From NCBI GenBank assembly GCA_945861435.1, contig CAMAUX010000016.1:1-64000 (forward strand): a DNA stretch of 64,000 nt, read 5' to 3'. A program made the translations under genes and the position numbers. Shown in pieces: positions 38,608 to 49,036 of the stretch. This DNA comes from Chthoniobacter flavus. GTDB taxonomy: Bacteria > Verrucomicrobiota > Verrucomicrobiia > Chthoniobacterales > Chthoniobacteraceae. Numbering within the stretch: position 1 is the stretch's first letter; every line of letters starts with the position of its first letter. The notes below the pieces were generated by a model. That model ran no database searches, was not told the DNA's origin, and worked only from the letters and a program-made list of their open reading frames with translations.

Positions 38608-39478
38608 GTGCGAGCCTTCGTCGGAGTTTGAACTGGTGGCGTTGAAGAACGGGGGATCCAGCCTGCGCTGGCTTGGCAACGGGGAGACGTTTCATCCCGT
38701 GGTGGGGCCGATGAGCGAGGCCCGAACGCTGCATGTGGATCAGCAGCGCCTTGTGGAGCGGGCCCGTTGCAGATCGGAATCGTTGGTGGTCTGGGATGTC
38801 GGTCTTGGGGCGGCGGCGAATGCGTTGGCGGTGGTGGAAGCTTTTGCGGGTCGTGAAGAGGAGGGGGGCGGGTGGGTGGATTTGCATAGTTTTGATCGGA
38901 GCGCGGCCCCCCTGGGCTTCGCGTTGGAGCACGAGGAGGAGCTGGGATATTTGGGCGGATATCGCGCAGTTCTTGAGGAGTTACTGGAGTCTGCGGGGCC
39001 GTTTCCATCGGCGCGCTTGGTGCATACTGGCAGGGTGCGGTGGTGGTTTCACGTGGGGGACTTTGAGGAGTTGGTGAAGAGTGCTGAACTGCCTGCGCCG
39101 GATGCTGTGCTGTACGATCCGTATTCTGTGGCTGGAAACCGGGGGATGTGGACTTTGGAGCATCTCAGGCGCGTGCGGGCGCAGTTGCGGGAGGACAAGC
39201 CCTGTTTGTTGAGCAATTACACGCGGTCGACGTCGGTTCGGGTGACGCTTCTGCTCGCGGGGTTTTACGTGGGGCTTGGGCAGGGGGTTGGAGAGAAGGA
39301 TCAGACCACGGTGGCGAGCAACGTGCCTGGGTTGCTGGAGCGTCCACTGGGGCGGGAATGGTTGAAGCGAGTGCGTGCTTCGACGCGGGGGGCTCCGCTG
39401 CGCGCGGGCGAGGCGGAGGTGGGGGCGATCGGTGCCTCTGACTGGGAGTCTCTCGAGGCGCATCCGCAGTGGCGGTGA
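38606..39478 (+). CDS. MnmC-like SAM-dependent methyltransferase-domain protein
   Basis: About 290 residues resembling the MnmC N-terminal domain (DUF752). The SAM-binding segment is VVWDVGLGAAANALAVVEAF, where MnmC has ETGFGTG. PDAVLYDPYSVAGNRGMWTL parallels the family's DAxFLDxFxPxxNPxMW, and LLSNYTRSTSVRVTLLLAGF the YTxxxxVRxxLxxAGF strand. MnmC completes mnm5U34 in tRNA, but the FAD oxidase half is absent here, as in many stand-alone MnmC2-like proteins. Exact substrate uncertain. Divergent from the LON-domain gene; a small ACTAG inverted repeat lies between it and ruvB. Confidence 0.75.
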   Translation: MCEPSSEFELVALKNGGSSLRWLGNGETFHPVVGPMSEARTLHVDQQRLVERARCRSESLVVWDVGLGAAANALAVVEAFAGREEEGGGWVDLHSFDRSAAPLGFALEHEEELGYLGGYRAVLEELLESAGPFPSARLVHTGRVRWWFHVGDFEELVKSAELPAPDAVLYDPYSVAGNRGMWTLEHLRRVRAQLREDKPCLLSNYTRSTSVRVTLLLAGFYVGLGQGVGEKDQTTVASNVPGLLERPLGREWLKRVRASTRGAPLRAGEAEVGAIGASDWESLEAHPQWR

Positions 39479-39509
39479 AGCGCTGGAGCCTTCCCTGTGC
39501 TAGTCTTTA

Positions 39510-40529
39510 CTAGGAGAAGAGATCGCCCGGGCGCGTTTTCTCACTGACGCCGAGTTTGCGGTAGGCGGCTGAGAGGGCGACGCGGCCTTGGGGGGTGCGC
39601 TTGAGGTAGCCCTGCATGATGAGGTAGGGCTCGTTGACGTCCTCAAGGGTGCCCGGGTCTTCGCCGAGGGCGACTGCGAGGGAGTTGAGTCCGACGGGGC
39701 CCCCGCTGAATTTGTGGACGAGGGTTTCAAGGATGCGCTTGTCCATTTCGTCGAAGCCGTCGGAATCGATATCGAGCATGGAGAGGGCTGCGTCTGCGAC
39801 GTCGCGTGAGATTTTGTTGTCGGCGCGGACCTGTGCGTAGTCGCGAACCCATCGGAGGAGGTTGTTAGCAATGCGGGGCGTGCCGCGGGAGCGGGCGGCG
39901 ATTTCGAGTGCGCCCGGTGGATCGATGGCGATCTGGAGGAGGGCTGCGCTGCGGAGGAGGATCTTCTGGAGTTCCTCGGCGGTGTAGTAATCGAGGCGCG
40001 ATTGCATGGCGAAGCGGGACCGGAGGGGTGCGCTGATCATGCCTGCTCGGGTGGTGGCGCCGATGAGGGTGAACTTGGGGAGGTTGAGGCGGACGCTGCG
40101 GGCGTTGGGGCCCTGATCGATGATGATGTCGAGTTTGTAGTCCTCCATTGCGGGGTAGAGGTACTCCTCGATGGCGGGCTGGAGGCGGTGGATTTCGTCG
40201 ATGAAAAGGATGTCGCCGCGTTCGAGAGCGGTGAGGAGGCCTGCGAGGTCGCCTGCCTTCTCGATCATGGGGCCGCTGGTGCTCTTGATGGAGACGCCCA
40301 TGGCGTTGGCGAGGATGTAGGCGAGGGAGGTTTTGCCGAGGCCCGGAGGGCCGCTGAGGAGGATGTGGTCGAGGACTTCGGCGCGCTGCTGGGCGGCTTT
40401 GACCATGAGTTCGAGGCGCTCGCAGACCCGCTCCTGGCCAGCGAACTCGCTGAACATGGGAGGGCGCAGTGAGACGTCGAAAGGGGTGTCGGAGCCTTCG
40501 GCGCTTGGGCGTGTGGGAGTTTCGGCCAC
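39510..40529 (-). CDS. ruvB: Holliday junction branch-migration helicase RuvB
   Basis: About 339 residues, GTG start. [18 protein letters not shown] is followed by Walker [21 protein letters not shown], Walker [21 protein letters not shown], sensor 1 [18 protein letters not shown] with its Arg, and the C-terminal winged helix ([37 protein letters not shown]). With RuvA and RuvC it resolves recombination intermediates. The normal length supports GTG at 40529; sequence further upstream is not family-like. ruvA and ruvC are not in the window. Confidence 0.96.
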   Translation of the reverse strand: MAETPTRPSAEGSDTPFDVSLRPPMFSEFAGQERVCERLELMVKAAQQRAEVLDHILLSGPPGLGKTSLAYILANAMGVSIKSTSGPMIEKAGDLAGLLTALERGDILFIDEIHRLQPAIEEYLYPAMEDYKLDIIIDQGPNARSVRLNLPKFTLIGATTRAGMISAPLRSRFAMQSRLDYYTAEELQKILLRSAALLQIAIDPPGALEIAARSRGTPRIANNLLRWVRDYAQVRADNKISRDVADAALSMLDIDSDGFDEMDKRILETLVHKFSGGPVGLNSLAVALGEDPGTLEDVNEPYLIMQGYLKRTPQGRVALSAAYRKLGVSEKTRPGDLFS

Positions 40530-40597
40530 GGGTGTGGAAAGTGTTCGCCGTTTGGTGGAGGAAGGCAAGAGGTTGTCCGGGAGCGGGCGGTGGGGAG

Positions 40598-41584
<987 letters not shown>

Positions 41585-41635
41585 GGTCAGGGCGCAGGGT
41601 GTGGCAGGGCGTGCGCGCGGTGTGCGCGGCTGGTT

Positions 41636-43555
41636 CTACGCGGCGGAGGCCGGTTTTCCCCCGGACTCGGCGCGAGGCTGGAGGCGTGCGAGGATTTTCT
41701 CGACGGCAGCGGCTGCGGTGAGGCCGTGTTTGAGGCGGAGGACGTCGACGGGGCCGTGTTCGATGAACTGGTCCGGCCAGCCGACGCGGACCACCGGGGT
41801 GGGGAGGGCTGCGTCGTTGAGGTGTTCGATGAGTGCGCAGCCGAAGCCGTTGAAGAGGACGTGGTCTTCGATGGTGCAGAGGACGTCCGCGCTGCGAGCG
41901 AAGAACTCGATGGTGCCTGTATCCAGGGGCTTGATCCAGCGGGGGTTGATGACGGCGGTGCTGATGCCTTGTGCTTCGAGAAGGGCGGCGGCTTCCGAGG
42001 CCACGGCGCACATGTTGCCGAGGCCGAAAATGGCGACGCGTGTGCCGTGTTTGACGACCTCCGCCTTGCCGATTTCGAGGATGCGTGGCTGTGCCTTGGG
42101 GCGTGCGCCGGTGCCGACTCCGCGCGGGTAGCGGATGGCGATGGGGCCGGACTGGTGATTGGCCATGGTCCAGAGCATGTCGACGAACTCGTCTTCGTCC
42201 TTGGGCTGCATGTGGACGAGGTTGGGGATGTGACGGAGGTAGCCGATGTCGAAGAGGCCGTGGTGGGTGGGGCCGTCATCGCCGCTGAGGCCGCCGCGGT
42301 CCATGCAGAGGGCGACGTTGAGGTTTTGGAGCGCGATATCGTGAACGATCATGTCGTACGAGCGCTGCATGAAGGTGGAATAGATGGCGAGGAAGGGCTT
42401 GAAGCCTTGGGTGGCGAGGCCAGCGGCGAAGAGGGCTGCGTGCTCTTCGGCGATGCCGACATCGAAGTAGCGGTCGGGATGCGCCTTGGCGAAGTGGACG
42501 AGGCCGGTGCCTGTGGGCATGGCGCCGGTGATGGCGCAGAGCTTGTTGTTGGTTTCGGCGAACTTTGCGAGGGTCTTGCCGAAGAGTTCCGAGTAGGTGG
42601 GACTGCTGGTGGACTGGGTCCTGCCTGTCTGCGGCTCGAACTTGCCCAGACCGTGGAATTTGTCGGGTTGTTCGAGAGCGGGTGCGTATCCCTTGCCCTT
42701 TTGAGTGAGGATGTGGAGGAGGACGGGTTCGTTCTGGGTCTTGAGGAATTCGAACGTGCGCGTGAGGAGGGGGATGTCGTGGCCGTCGATGGGGCCGTAG
42801 TAACGGAGGCCGAGTTCCTCGAAGATGACGCTGGGAACGAGGAGGCTTTTGACGCCGGCTTCGATGCGGTGGGCGAGGTTCTTGGCGATTTTGCCACCGA
42901 CGGCTTCGACGAATTCCGCGGCCTTTTCGTGGAGGTGCGCGTAGGTGGGGTGGGTGGCGATTTTGTTGAAGTAGGTGGCAATGGCGCCGACGTTTTTGGC
43001 GATGGACCACTCGTTGTCGTTGAGCACGACGATGAAGCGCTTGGTTTGTTCGGCGACGTTGTTGAGCGCTTCGTAGCTGACGCCGCAGGTGAAGGCGGCA
43101 TCGCCTGCGACGCAGACGACGTGTTCGTCGGAACCGCGTTTGTCGCGGCCGACGGCCATTCCGAGGGCTGCGCTGAGGGCGGTGCCCGCGTGGCCCGCGC
43201 CGTAGCAGTCGTGCTCGCTCTCAGAGCGGAGGAGGAATCCGTTGAGGCCCTCGTACTGGCGGATGGTGTGGAGGCGGTCGCGGCGGCCGGTGAGCATCTT
43301 GTGGACGTAGCCTTGGTGGCTGACGTCGAAGACGAATTTGTCTTTCGGGGTGCTGAAGACCCTGTGGAGGGCGATGGTCAGTTCCACGACACCGAGGTTG
43401 GGCCCGAGGTGGCCGCCGACGGATGCGGGGTTGTTTTCGGAAAGTGCGTGGATGAGTTCGTTTCGAATCTCCTCTGCGAGCAGTAGGAGGTCGCTTTCTG
43501 GGAGCGCCTTGAGGTCTGCAGGGGAGTTGATCTTGGGAAGGATCGGGCTGGACAT
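41636..43555 (-). CDS. dxs: 1-deoxy-D-xylulose-5-phosphate synthase
   Basis: A 639-residue TPP enzyme making DXP from pyruvate and glyceraldehyde 3-phosphate, the entry step of the MEP isoprenoid pathway. HLGPNLGVVELTIALHRVF and DVSHQGYVHKMLTGRRDRL are the N-terminal domain, and VAGDAAFTCGVSYEALNNVA with a later Asn is the TPP/Mg motif (GDA instead of GDG). YFDVGIAEEHAALFAAGLA holds the catalytic Glu, and DRGGLSGDDGPTHHGLFDI follows. Full length. It lies 36 bp downstream of xseB, an order seen in many genomes, but ispA is not between them. Confidence 0.96.
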   Translation of the reverse strand: MSSPILPKINSPADLKALPESDLLLLAEEIRNELIHALSENNPASVGGHLGPNLGVVELTIALHRVFSTPKDKFVFDVSHQGYVHKMLTGRRDRLHTIRQYEGLNGFLLRSESEHDCYGAGHAGTALSAALGMAVGRDKRGSDEHVVCVAGDAAFTCGVSYEALNNVAEQTKRFIVVLNDNEWSIAKNVGAIATYFNKIATHPTYAHLHEKAAEFVEAVGGKIAKNLAHRIEAGVKSLLVPSVIFEELGLRYYGPIDGHDIPLLTRTFEFLKTQNEPVLLHILTQKGKGYAPALEQPDKFHGLGKFEPQTGRTQSTSSPTYSELFGKTLAKFAETNNKLCAITGAMPTGTGLVHFAKAHPDRYFDVGIAEEHAALFAAGLATQGFKPFLAIYSTFMQRSYDMIVHDIALQNLNVALCMDRGGLSGDDGPTHHGLFDIGYLRHIPNLVHMQPKDEDEFVDMLWTMANHQSGPIAIRYPRGVGTGARPKAQPRILEIGKAEVVKHGTRVAIFGLGNMCAVASEAAALLEAQGISTAVINPRWIKPLDTGTIEFFARSADVLCTIEDHVLFNGFGCALIEHLNDAALPTPVVRVGWPDQFIEHGPVDVLRLKHGLTAAAAVEKILARLQPRAESGGKPASAA

Positions 43556-43591
43556 GGAGAGTGGAGGTCCTGAGGGGGGCGTCCTTGGTTT

Positions 43592-43894
43592 TTAGAAAAG
43601 GCTGGTTTCCTCGTCGTCAGATGGAGGGGCGGGTTTGGCGGACTCGCGGCCCGTGGGCTTGGGGTCGAAGGGGGTGAGTTCGGCCTTGCCGGCTGCACCC
43701 TTGGTGATGAGTTCGATGCGTTTTTCTGCGGACTCGAGTTTTTCCTGGCAGAGTTTCACGAGGCGGGTGCCTTCCTCGTAGCGTTTGAGGAGATCCTCAA
43801 GGGGCAGTTTGTCGGACTCCATGGCCTCGACGATGCTTTCGAGGCGTTCCATCGCGGATTCGAACGTCTGCGAGGGTTCTTTGGATGAAGCCAT
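43592..43894 (-). CDS. xseB: Exodeoxyribonuclease VII small subunit
   Basis: A 100-residue subunit. The family core is FESAMERLESIVEAMESDKL, then PLEDLLKRYEEGTRLVKLC and EKLESAEKRIE, a helical hairpin that binds XseA. A C-terminal Pro/Ser/acidic tail (PAPPSDDEETSLF) is extra. It degrades single-stranded DNA to oligonucleotides when complexed with XseA, whose gene is not here. Probably co-transcribed with dxs. Confidence 0.92.
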   Translation of the reverse strand: MASSKEPSQTFESAMERLESIVEAMESDKLPLEDLLKRYEEGTRLVKLCQEKLESAEKRIELITKGAAGKAELTPFDPKPTGRESAKPAPPSDDEETSLF

Positions 43895-43960
43895 GGTGGG
43901 GTGGAGGAGCGAGGGATGGTAGGGGGTGGGGGGCGCGCCCTCAATCCCTTTTGCGTGGGG

Positions 43961-45727
43961 TCACGGGGTGCTGGTGTTCCAGCGTGGTTTGTCGGCGTAG
44001 AAGACGCATTCGTCGTTCATGGGCATGGCGGTGGAGACGCGCAGGGGGAACGAGCCGACATCGGCTTGGTGGAGGACGAACGGGGCCCACTCGGCGAATT
44101 CGCCCCTGCCGATCTCGCTCCAGAAGGGGCGGTTGCCGGTGAGCGGGGTGAGGTAGAGACCGTTGATGGGGCCGCCGAGGGAGTTGAAGGTGTGGAGGGA
44201 GAGGTATTCGTTGCGGGTGAGCGGTAGCCAGAGGCTGCGGCGGTCGGCGTACCACGCGACGGCCCATGGCATGTCGGAAAGGACGATCTCGTTGGGTTCC
44301 ATCCAGCGGCCGAGAAGGCTGATGTAGGGGGGGACGTAGGGTGGCCAGTGGACGCGCAGGGGTTGTGCCCTGTGAAGTTCGAGGAGTTGGGAAAGGAAAG
44401 GGAGGGCGGAGACGAAGTAGAGAAGGGCGAGGAAGCCCCTGCGAAGGAGTGGGGATGCGAGTTCCAGTCGGGTCCACAGCACGAGGACGAAGGCGAGGCC
44501 GTAGGCGGTCATGACCGGGATGAAGAGCACGTGGAGGTCATTGGCCTTCACGTGCATGGGGTGGATGCCGGGGCGGTGTGGTTCGAGGCCTGCGACGCCC
44601 ATGCCGAGCACGGCGAAGAGCCAGAGGGTGAGGATCCACCATCGCAGAAGCGCGGTCTCAGGGCGGCGGAAAGCGTGGAGGAGTGCGATGAAGAAGGCGG
44701 GCGCGACGAGGATCCCGCCGAGGAGGCCGTAGATGCCGCCGAACTGGGCGATGACTTGGGTGCGGACTTTGAGCAGGAAGGTGCGTGGGGTGATGCCCTC
44801 GAGGGCCTGTTCGAGATGGGAGGAGCGAAGGATCTGGCTTTCGCTGCCGCGGATTTCTGCGAGGGCGGGATGCCAGATGATGCCGAGCGGGTTGCCGCAG
44901 ACCGCGTGGTTGCGTGCGAGCCATGGGGAGAAGACGAGGGCCCATGCTGCGAGCAGGGCGGCGGCGTCGCGTCCCCATGGGCGCAGGAAGGCGAGGGACC
45001 AGAGGAGGGCGCCTATGAAGAGGAAGAGGGCGAGTGGGTGGGTGAGGGAGAGCAGGCCGAAGAGGATGCCGAGCAGGGCGCTCCAGCGCAGGGTGCCGCG
45101 TGCGGCTTGGCGCTCTTCAAGGAGGCGGGTCATGGCGTGGACGGCGAGGCTGAAGAGCAGGAGGAGGAGCATCTGCGGCAGGCCGGCCATGGAGAAGTCC
45201 CAGAAGGTTTCGCAAAGGAGGAGGAGGCCTGAGGCGAGCAGGGCGAGGCGTTCGTCGAAGAGGCGGCGCAGGGTGAAGTAGTTGGTGAGAACGGCGAGCA
45301 GGTAGAAGAGGAGTTGGACGGTGGCGAGGACCTTGTCGCTGAGGTAGACCACGTCGGCAGTGGACATGGTCCAGGTGGAGGAGGTGAGGCGCAGGAACCA
45401 GGAGTTGATCCATGGGTTGAGCGGGACGTGGAAGGTGTCCGGGATCGGGCCTTTCGGAATGGAGCCGAGGTTGGACTGGAACTGTCCGAGGGCTGCAGGG
45501 CGGAGGAACTGGGTGGCGAAGCCGTTGCCGCGCGCGATCTCGCGTGCGATCTGGGCCTGATCCATGGCCTTTTCGTGGCCCAAGCCTCGGAAGCCGCTTT
45601 CCTTGAACATCCAAGCGCTGGCGACGTAGAGGATGGCGGAGGCGAGGAGGATGCGTCGGATCCATACCGCCCAGCCGCCTTCTTCGAGACGGTGGATGAG
45701 GTGCTGGATCTTATTGGCGGTGCTCAT
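43961..45727 (-). CDS. Polytopic membrane protein, possible GT39/GT83-like glycosyltransferase
   Basis: A 588-residue inner-membrane protein with roughly ten to twelve helices (for example IRRILLASAILYVASAWMF, LLFYLLAVLTNYFTLRRLF, FLALLYFVSALPFLSQLLEL). The first loop contains an acidic/aromatic segment (GHEKAMDQAQIAREIARGNG). The pattern QIAREIARGNGFATQFLRP is like the first loop of dolichyl-phosphate-mannose or arabinosyl transferases, with an Asp/Glu pair just upstream. A soluble C-terminal domain of about 90 residues follows. A polyprenyl-phosphate sugar donor is inferred. Its start overlaps the 3' end of the NtrC-type gene by 17 bp, so translation is coupled. Confidence 0.75.
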   Translation of the reverse strand: MSTANKIQHLIHRLEEGGWAVWIRRILLASAILYVASAWMFKESGFRGLGHEKAMDQAQIAREIARGNGFATQFLRPAALGQFQSNLGSIPKGPIPDTFHVPLNPWINSWFLRLTSSTWTMSTADVVYLSDKVLATVQLLFYLLAVLTNYFTLRRLFDERLALLASGLLLLCETFWDFSMAGLPQMLLLLLFSLAVHAMTRLLEERQAARGTLRWSALLGILFGLLSLTHPLALFLFIGALLWSLAFLRPWGRDAAALLAAWALVFSPWLARNHAVCGNPLGIIWHPALAEIRGSESQILRSSHLEQALEGITPRTFLLKVRTQVIAQFGGIYGLLGGILVAPAFFIALLHAFRRPETALLRWWILTLWLFAVLGMGVAGLEPHRPGIHPMHVKANDLHVLFIPVMTAYGLAFVLVLWTRLELASPLLRRGFLALLYFVSALPFLSQLLELHRAQPLRVHWPPYVPPYISLLGRWMEPNEIVLSDMPWAVAWYADRRSLWLPLTRNEYLSLHTFNSLGGPINGLYLTPLTGNRPFWSEIGRGEFAEWAPFVLHQADVGSFPLRVSTAMPMNDECVFYADKPRWNTSTP

Positions 45728-47096
45728 CGGCAGGGGCTTGTTTGAGCTCCTTGAGCCTGCGGTGGAGGGTGCGGCGGCTGATGCCGAGTCGTTGTGCGGC
45801 GAGGGTCACGTTGCCGTCGGTTTCCACGAGGGCCTGCTGGATGAGGTGGTGTTCGTGGGTGTGAAGGTCGAGGCGTTTCTCCTGAGTGACCACGGCGCGT
45901 GGCTGGGAAACGGTTTGGGAGCTGTTCTGGCGGACGGGGAGCGGGAGGTCGCGCAGGGTGATTTTCGGGCCCGTGGCCATGACGACACCGTGTTCGATGG
46001 CGGTGCGTAGTTCGCGCACGTTGCCCGGCCAGTCGTAGCGGATGATGGCCTGCATGGCGTCGCTGGTGAGTTCAGCGACCGGCCGGTTGTTTTCCTCCGA
46101 GAAGGTTTTGAGGAAAGCGCCGACGAGCATGGGGATGTCCTCCCTGCGACTGCGCAGGGGGGGGAGGGTGATGGGGACCACGCTGAGTCGGAAGAAGAGG
46201 TCGTCGCGGAATTTGCCCTCGGAGACGAGCTTCGCGAGGTCCTTGTTGGTGGCGGCGACGAGGCGCACGTCGACCTTGATGGGGTTGTTGCCGCCGACGC
46301 GTTCGAAGGCGCGTTCCTCGCCGAGGACGCGGAGCAGTTTGACCTGGGTGGTCGAGTCGATCTCGCCGATTTCATCCAAGAAAATGGTTCCGCCGCTGGC
46401 CTGTTCAAAGCGGCCGATGCGGCGTTCGATGGCGCCAGTGAAGGCTCCTTTTTCGTGGCCGAAGAGTTCGCTTTCCAAGAGCTGCGGGGAAAGGGCGGCG
46501 CAGTGGACGGCGACGAACTTGGGCTTGGGGCGTCCGCTGAGGGCATGAATGGCTTGGGCGACGAGTTCCTTGCCGGTGCCGCTCTCGCCTTGGATGAGGA
46601 CGGTGGCGCGGGTGGGGGCGACTTGGCGGATGGTGTCGAATACCTCCTGCATCGCGGCGGAATGGCCGATGATGCGCTCGAGCCCGAATCTTTTTTCGAC
46701 GACCTTTTTGAGTTCGACCACTTCCTCCTCGGCCTTGCGGGAGCGCAGGGCGCGGGTGATGAGGATTTCGAGTTGGTCGATGTTGATGGGCTTGGTGACG
46801 AAGTCGTAAGCACCGCGCTTCATGGCTTCGACGGCTGCGTCGACCGATCCGTACGCCGTCATCATGATGACGATGGGCGGATGGGGCATCGCGAGGATGC
46901 GGTCGATGAGTTTCATGCCGTCCTCGCCGCCGAGGCGCAGGTCGGTGAGGACGAGGTCGACATGGTCGGCCTCCAGGACGTTGAGCGCACCCGCTGTATC
47001 CGCGGCGACGTAGACCTCGAAGCTGTCCTCCAGCGACCCGCGCAGTCCTTCGCGGGTGTGCTTTTCGTCGTCGACGATGAGGATGGTCGGGTTCAT
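45711..47096 (-). CDS. Sigma-54-dependent response regulator (NtrC family)
   Basis: A 461-residue protein. Receiver domain (aa 1-115: TILIVDDEKHTREGLRGSLE, phospho-Asp in DLVLTDLRLGGEDG, Lys in DFVTKPINIDQ). AAA+ domain (about 140-375: Walker A GESGTGKELVAQAIH, sigma-54 contact loop EKGAFTGAIERRIGRFEQA, Walker B GTIFLDEIGEID). Fis-type HTH at the C-terminus (VTLAAQRLGISRRTLHRRLK). It activates sigma-54 promoters on phosphorylation. No histidine kinase is adjacent; the nearest gene in the operon is the membrane glycosyltransferase-like protein. Target genes unknown. Confidence 0.93.
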   Translation of the reverse strand: MNPTILIVDDEKHTREGLRGSLEDSFEVYVAADTAGALNVLEADHVDLVLTDLRLGGEDGMKLIDRILAMPHPPIVIMMTAYGSVDAAVEAMKRGAYDFVTKPINIDQLEILITRALRSRKAEEEVVELKKVVEKRFGLERIIGHSAAMQEVFDTIRQVAPTRATVLIQGESGTGKELVAQAIHALSGRPKPKFVAVHCAALSPQLLESELFGHEKGAFTGAIERRIGRFEQASGGTIFLDEIGEIDSTTQVKLLRVLGEERAFERVGGNNPIKVDVRLVAATNKDLAKLVSEGKFRDDLFFRLSVVPITLPPLRSRREDIPMLVGAFLKTFSEENNRPVAELTSDAMQAIIRYDWPGNVRELRTAIEHGVVMATGPKITLRDLPLPVRQNSSQTVSQPRAVVTQEKRLDLHTHEHHLIQQALVETDGNVTLAAQRLGISRRTLHRRLKELKQAPADEHRQ

Positions 47097-47139
47097 GGGG
47101 GTGGAATCACCAGCGGGCGTCCCGCGGCCCGAGGGGGGG

Positions 47140-48708
47140 TTACTCCCACTCGATGGTGGCCGGGGGCTTGCTGCTGATGTCGTAGCAGACGCGGTTGACG
47201 CCCTTGACCTCGTTGATGATGCGGGTGGAGATGCGGGCCAGCAGTTCGTAGGGGAGGCGGACCCAGTCGGCGGTCATGCCGTCCTGACTTTCCACGATAC
47301 GCAGGGCGATGGTGTTTTCGTAAGTGCGTTCATCGCCCATGACGCCGACGCTGCGCACGGGGAGGAGGACTGCGAAGCTCTGCCAGACTTTGTAGTACCA
47401 GCCGGCGGCCTTCATTTCGCCGACGACGATGGCGTCGGCTTCGCGCAGGACGCGGAGGCGTTCGCGGGTGATGTCGCCGAGGATGCGCACGGCGAGGCCC
47501 GGGCCCGGGAAGGGCTGGCGCTGGACGATTTCGTTGGGCAGGCCGAGTTCCGCGCCGACGAGGCGTACCTCGTCCTTGAAGAGTTGGCGCAGGGGTTCGA
47601 CGAGCTTGAAGCGCATGTTCTTCGGGAGGCCGCCGACGTTGTGGTGGCTCTTGATGAGGGCGGCAGGATTGCCTCCGATGGCGACGGACTCAATGACGTC
47701 CGGGTAGAGGGTGCCCTGCGCGAGGAACTTGAACTTGGATTTTTTGCCGCGGGCAAGGGAGGTGGTGGCGTCCTCGAAGACGCGGACGAACTCGTTGCCG
47801 ATGATCTTGCGCTTACGCTCGGGGTCGGTGACGCCCTTGAGCTTTTTGAGGAAGCGGGTGCTGGCGTCGACGTACTTGAGCTTGATCTGGAAGTGGTCTC
47901 CGAAGAGGCGCTGGACGGCTTCGGCTTCCTGGGCGCGCAGGACGCCGTTGTTGACGAAGACGCAGGTGAGTTGGTCGCCGATGGCCTTGTGCAGAAGCGC
48001 GGCCGCGACGCTGGAATCCACGCCGCCGCTGAGCCCGAGGATCACGTGGTCATCGCCGACTTGTGCGCGGATCTCCTCGCAGCTTTGGTCGATGAAGGAG
48101 CCCATGGTCCAGTCCTTGGAGGCGCCGCAGATGCGGAAGACGAAGTTCTGGATGAGCTCTTTGCCGCGCGGGGTGTGGACGACCTCGGGATGGAATTGGA
48201 GGCCGTAGAAGTGTTTCTTGGGCTGTTCGATGGCCGCGAATTCGCTGTTGTCTGTGGTGCCGACTGCATGGAAGCCGCGGGGGAGTTTGGTGAGCTTGTC
48301 TCCGTGGCTGTTCCAGATTTCCATCGAGGCGCCGAGACCGTGGAAGAGTGGGCATTTGCGGTCGGCGACCTTGAGTTTGCCGGAGCCGTATTCGCGGCGC
48401 TCTGAGTGTTCGACTTTGCCGCCGAGGTGATGGCCCATGAGCTGCATCCCGTAGCAGATGCCGAGGACGGGCAGGTTGAGGGAGAAGAGGGCGGGGTCGG
48501 GATGAGGGGCGTGCTTGGAATAAACGCTGGAAGGGCCGCCGCTAAGGATGATGCCGCTGGCGCCCATGGCCGCGATCTCGGCGGCGGGGGTGTCGTAGCG
48601 AACGATCTGGGAGTAGACTTGGCACTCGCGCACGCGGCGGGCGATGACCTGGGTGTACTGCGAGCCGAAGTCGAGGATGACGATTTTTGAAAAAGGTTTT
48701 TCAGCCAT
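47140..48708 (-). CDS. guaA: GMP synthase (glutamine-hydrolysing)
   Basis: A 522-residue enzyme converting XMP to GMP. The class I glutaminase has the nucleophile in [16 protein letters not shown] and the HPEV segment in [14 protein letters not shown]. The PP-loop synthetase has [20 protein letters not shown], followed by the GuaA C-terminal dimerisation domain ending [16 protein letters not shown]. The start [20 protein letters not shown] is the family N-terminus. It is 43 bp upstream of the NtrC-type gene. Confidence 0.97.
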   Translation of the reverse strand: MAEKPFSKIVILDFGSQYTQVIARRVRECQVYSQIVRYDTPAAEIAAMGASGIILSGGPSSVYSKHAPHPDPALFSLNLPVLGICYGMQLMGHHLGGKVEHSERREYGSGKLKVADRKCPLFHGLGASMEIWNSHGDKLTKLPRGFHAVGTTDNSEFAAIEQPKKHFYGLQFHPEVVHTPRGKELIQNFVFRICGASKDWTMGSFIDQSCEEIRAQVGDDHVILGLSGGVDSSVAAALLHKAIGDQLTCVFVNNGVLRAQEAEAVQRLFGDHFQIKLKYVDASTRFLKKLKGVTDPERKRKIIGNEFVRVFEDATTSLARGKKSKFKFLAQGTLYPDVIESVAIGGNPAALIKSHHNVGGLPKNMRFKLVEPLRQLFKDEVRLVGAELGLPNEIVQRQPFPGPGLAVRILGDITRERLRVLREADAIVVGEMKAAGWYYKVWQSFAVLLPVRSVGVMGDERTYENTIALRIVESQDGMTADWVRLPYELLARISTRIINEVKGVNRVCYDISSKPPATIEWE

Positions 48709-48755
48709 GGGGTGGTGCGGATTGTGCGCTTGGTTCGCGCGGCGGAGTGAGTGGT

Positions 48756-48956
48756 TCAGTTGCCGACCCGGGAGGATTCCCGGATGACGGGGCCGTCGGA
48801 GCGGTCGGGTTGGTAGAGGGCGCCGTTGCCGGACAGGGCATTCTGGATCCTGTTGGTGGACTGGCGTGCACGTGGCAGTTCGCTTTCGCATCCGCTCACG
48901 GCGAGCCCGGCCAGAAGGAGGAACCAGAAGGACGCGGCTTTCATGGGCGAGGTCAT
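48756..48956 (-). CDS. Small lipoprotein
   Basis: A 66-residue protein with a lipoprotein signal: [19 protein letters not shown], then a V-S-G-C lipobox with Cys at about position 21. The mature part is about 45 polar residues ([19 protein letters not shown] and onward) without a recognised domain. AAGGAG lies about 6 nt before the ATG, one of the few strong Shine-Dalgarno sequences here, which supports a real gene. It sits between argG and guaA on the same strand. Function unknown. Confidence 0.7.
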   Translation of the reverse strand: MTSPMKAASFWFLLLAGLAVSGCESELPRARQSTNRIQNALSGNGALYQPDRSDGPVIRESSRVGN

Positions 48957-49036
48957 AATGGGCTCCTTTGGCGGTGGCAAGCGGTGGATCTGATGGGAAG
49001 CGGAGACGGCAGCGGTGTGGGGTTTCCTAGAAGGGT

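Noticed and set aside
47056-48405. A 449-codon open frame on the plus strand
   Set aside because: Antisense to guaA and the NtrC-type gene; acidic low-complexity composition typical of shadow frames.
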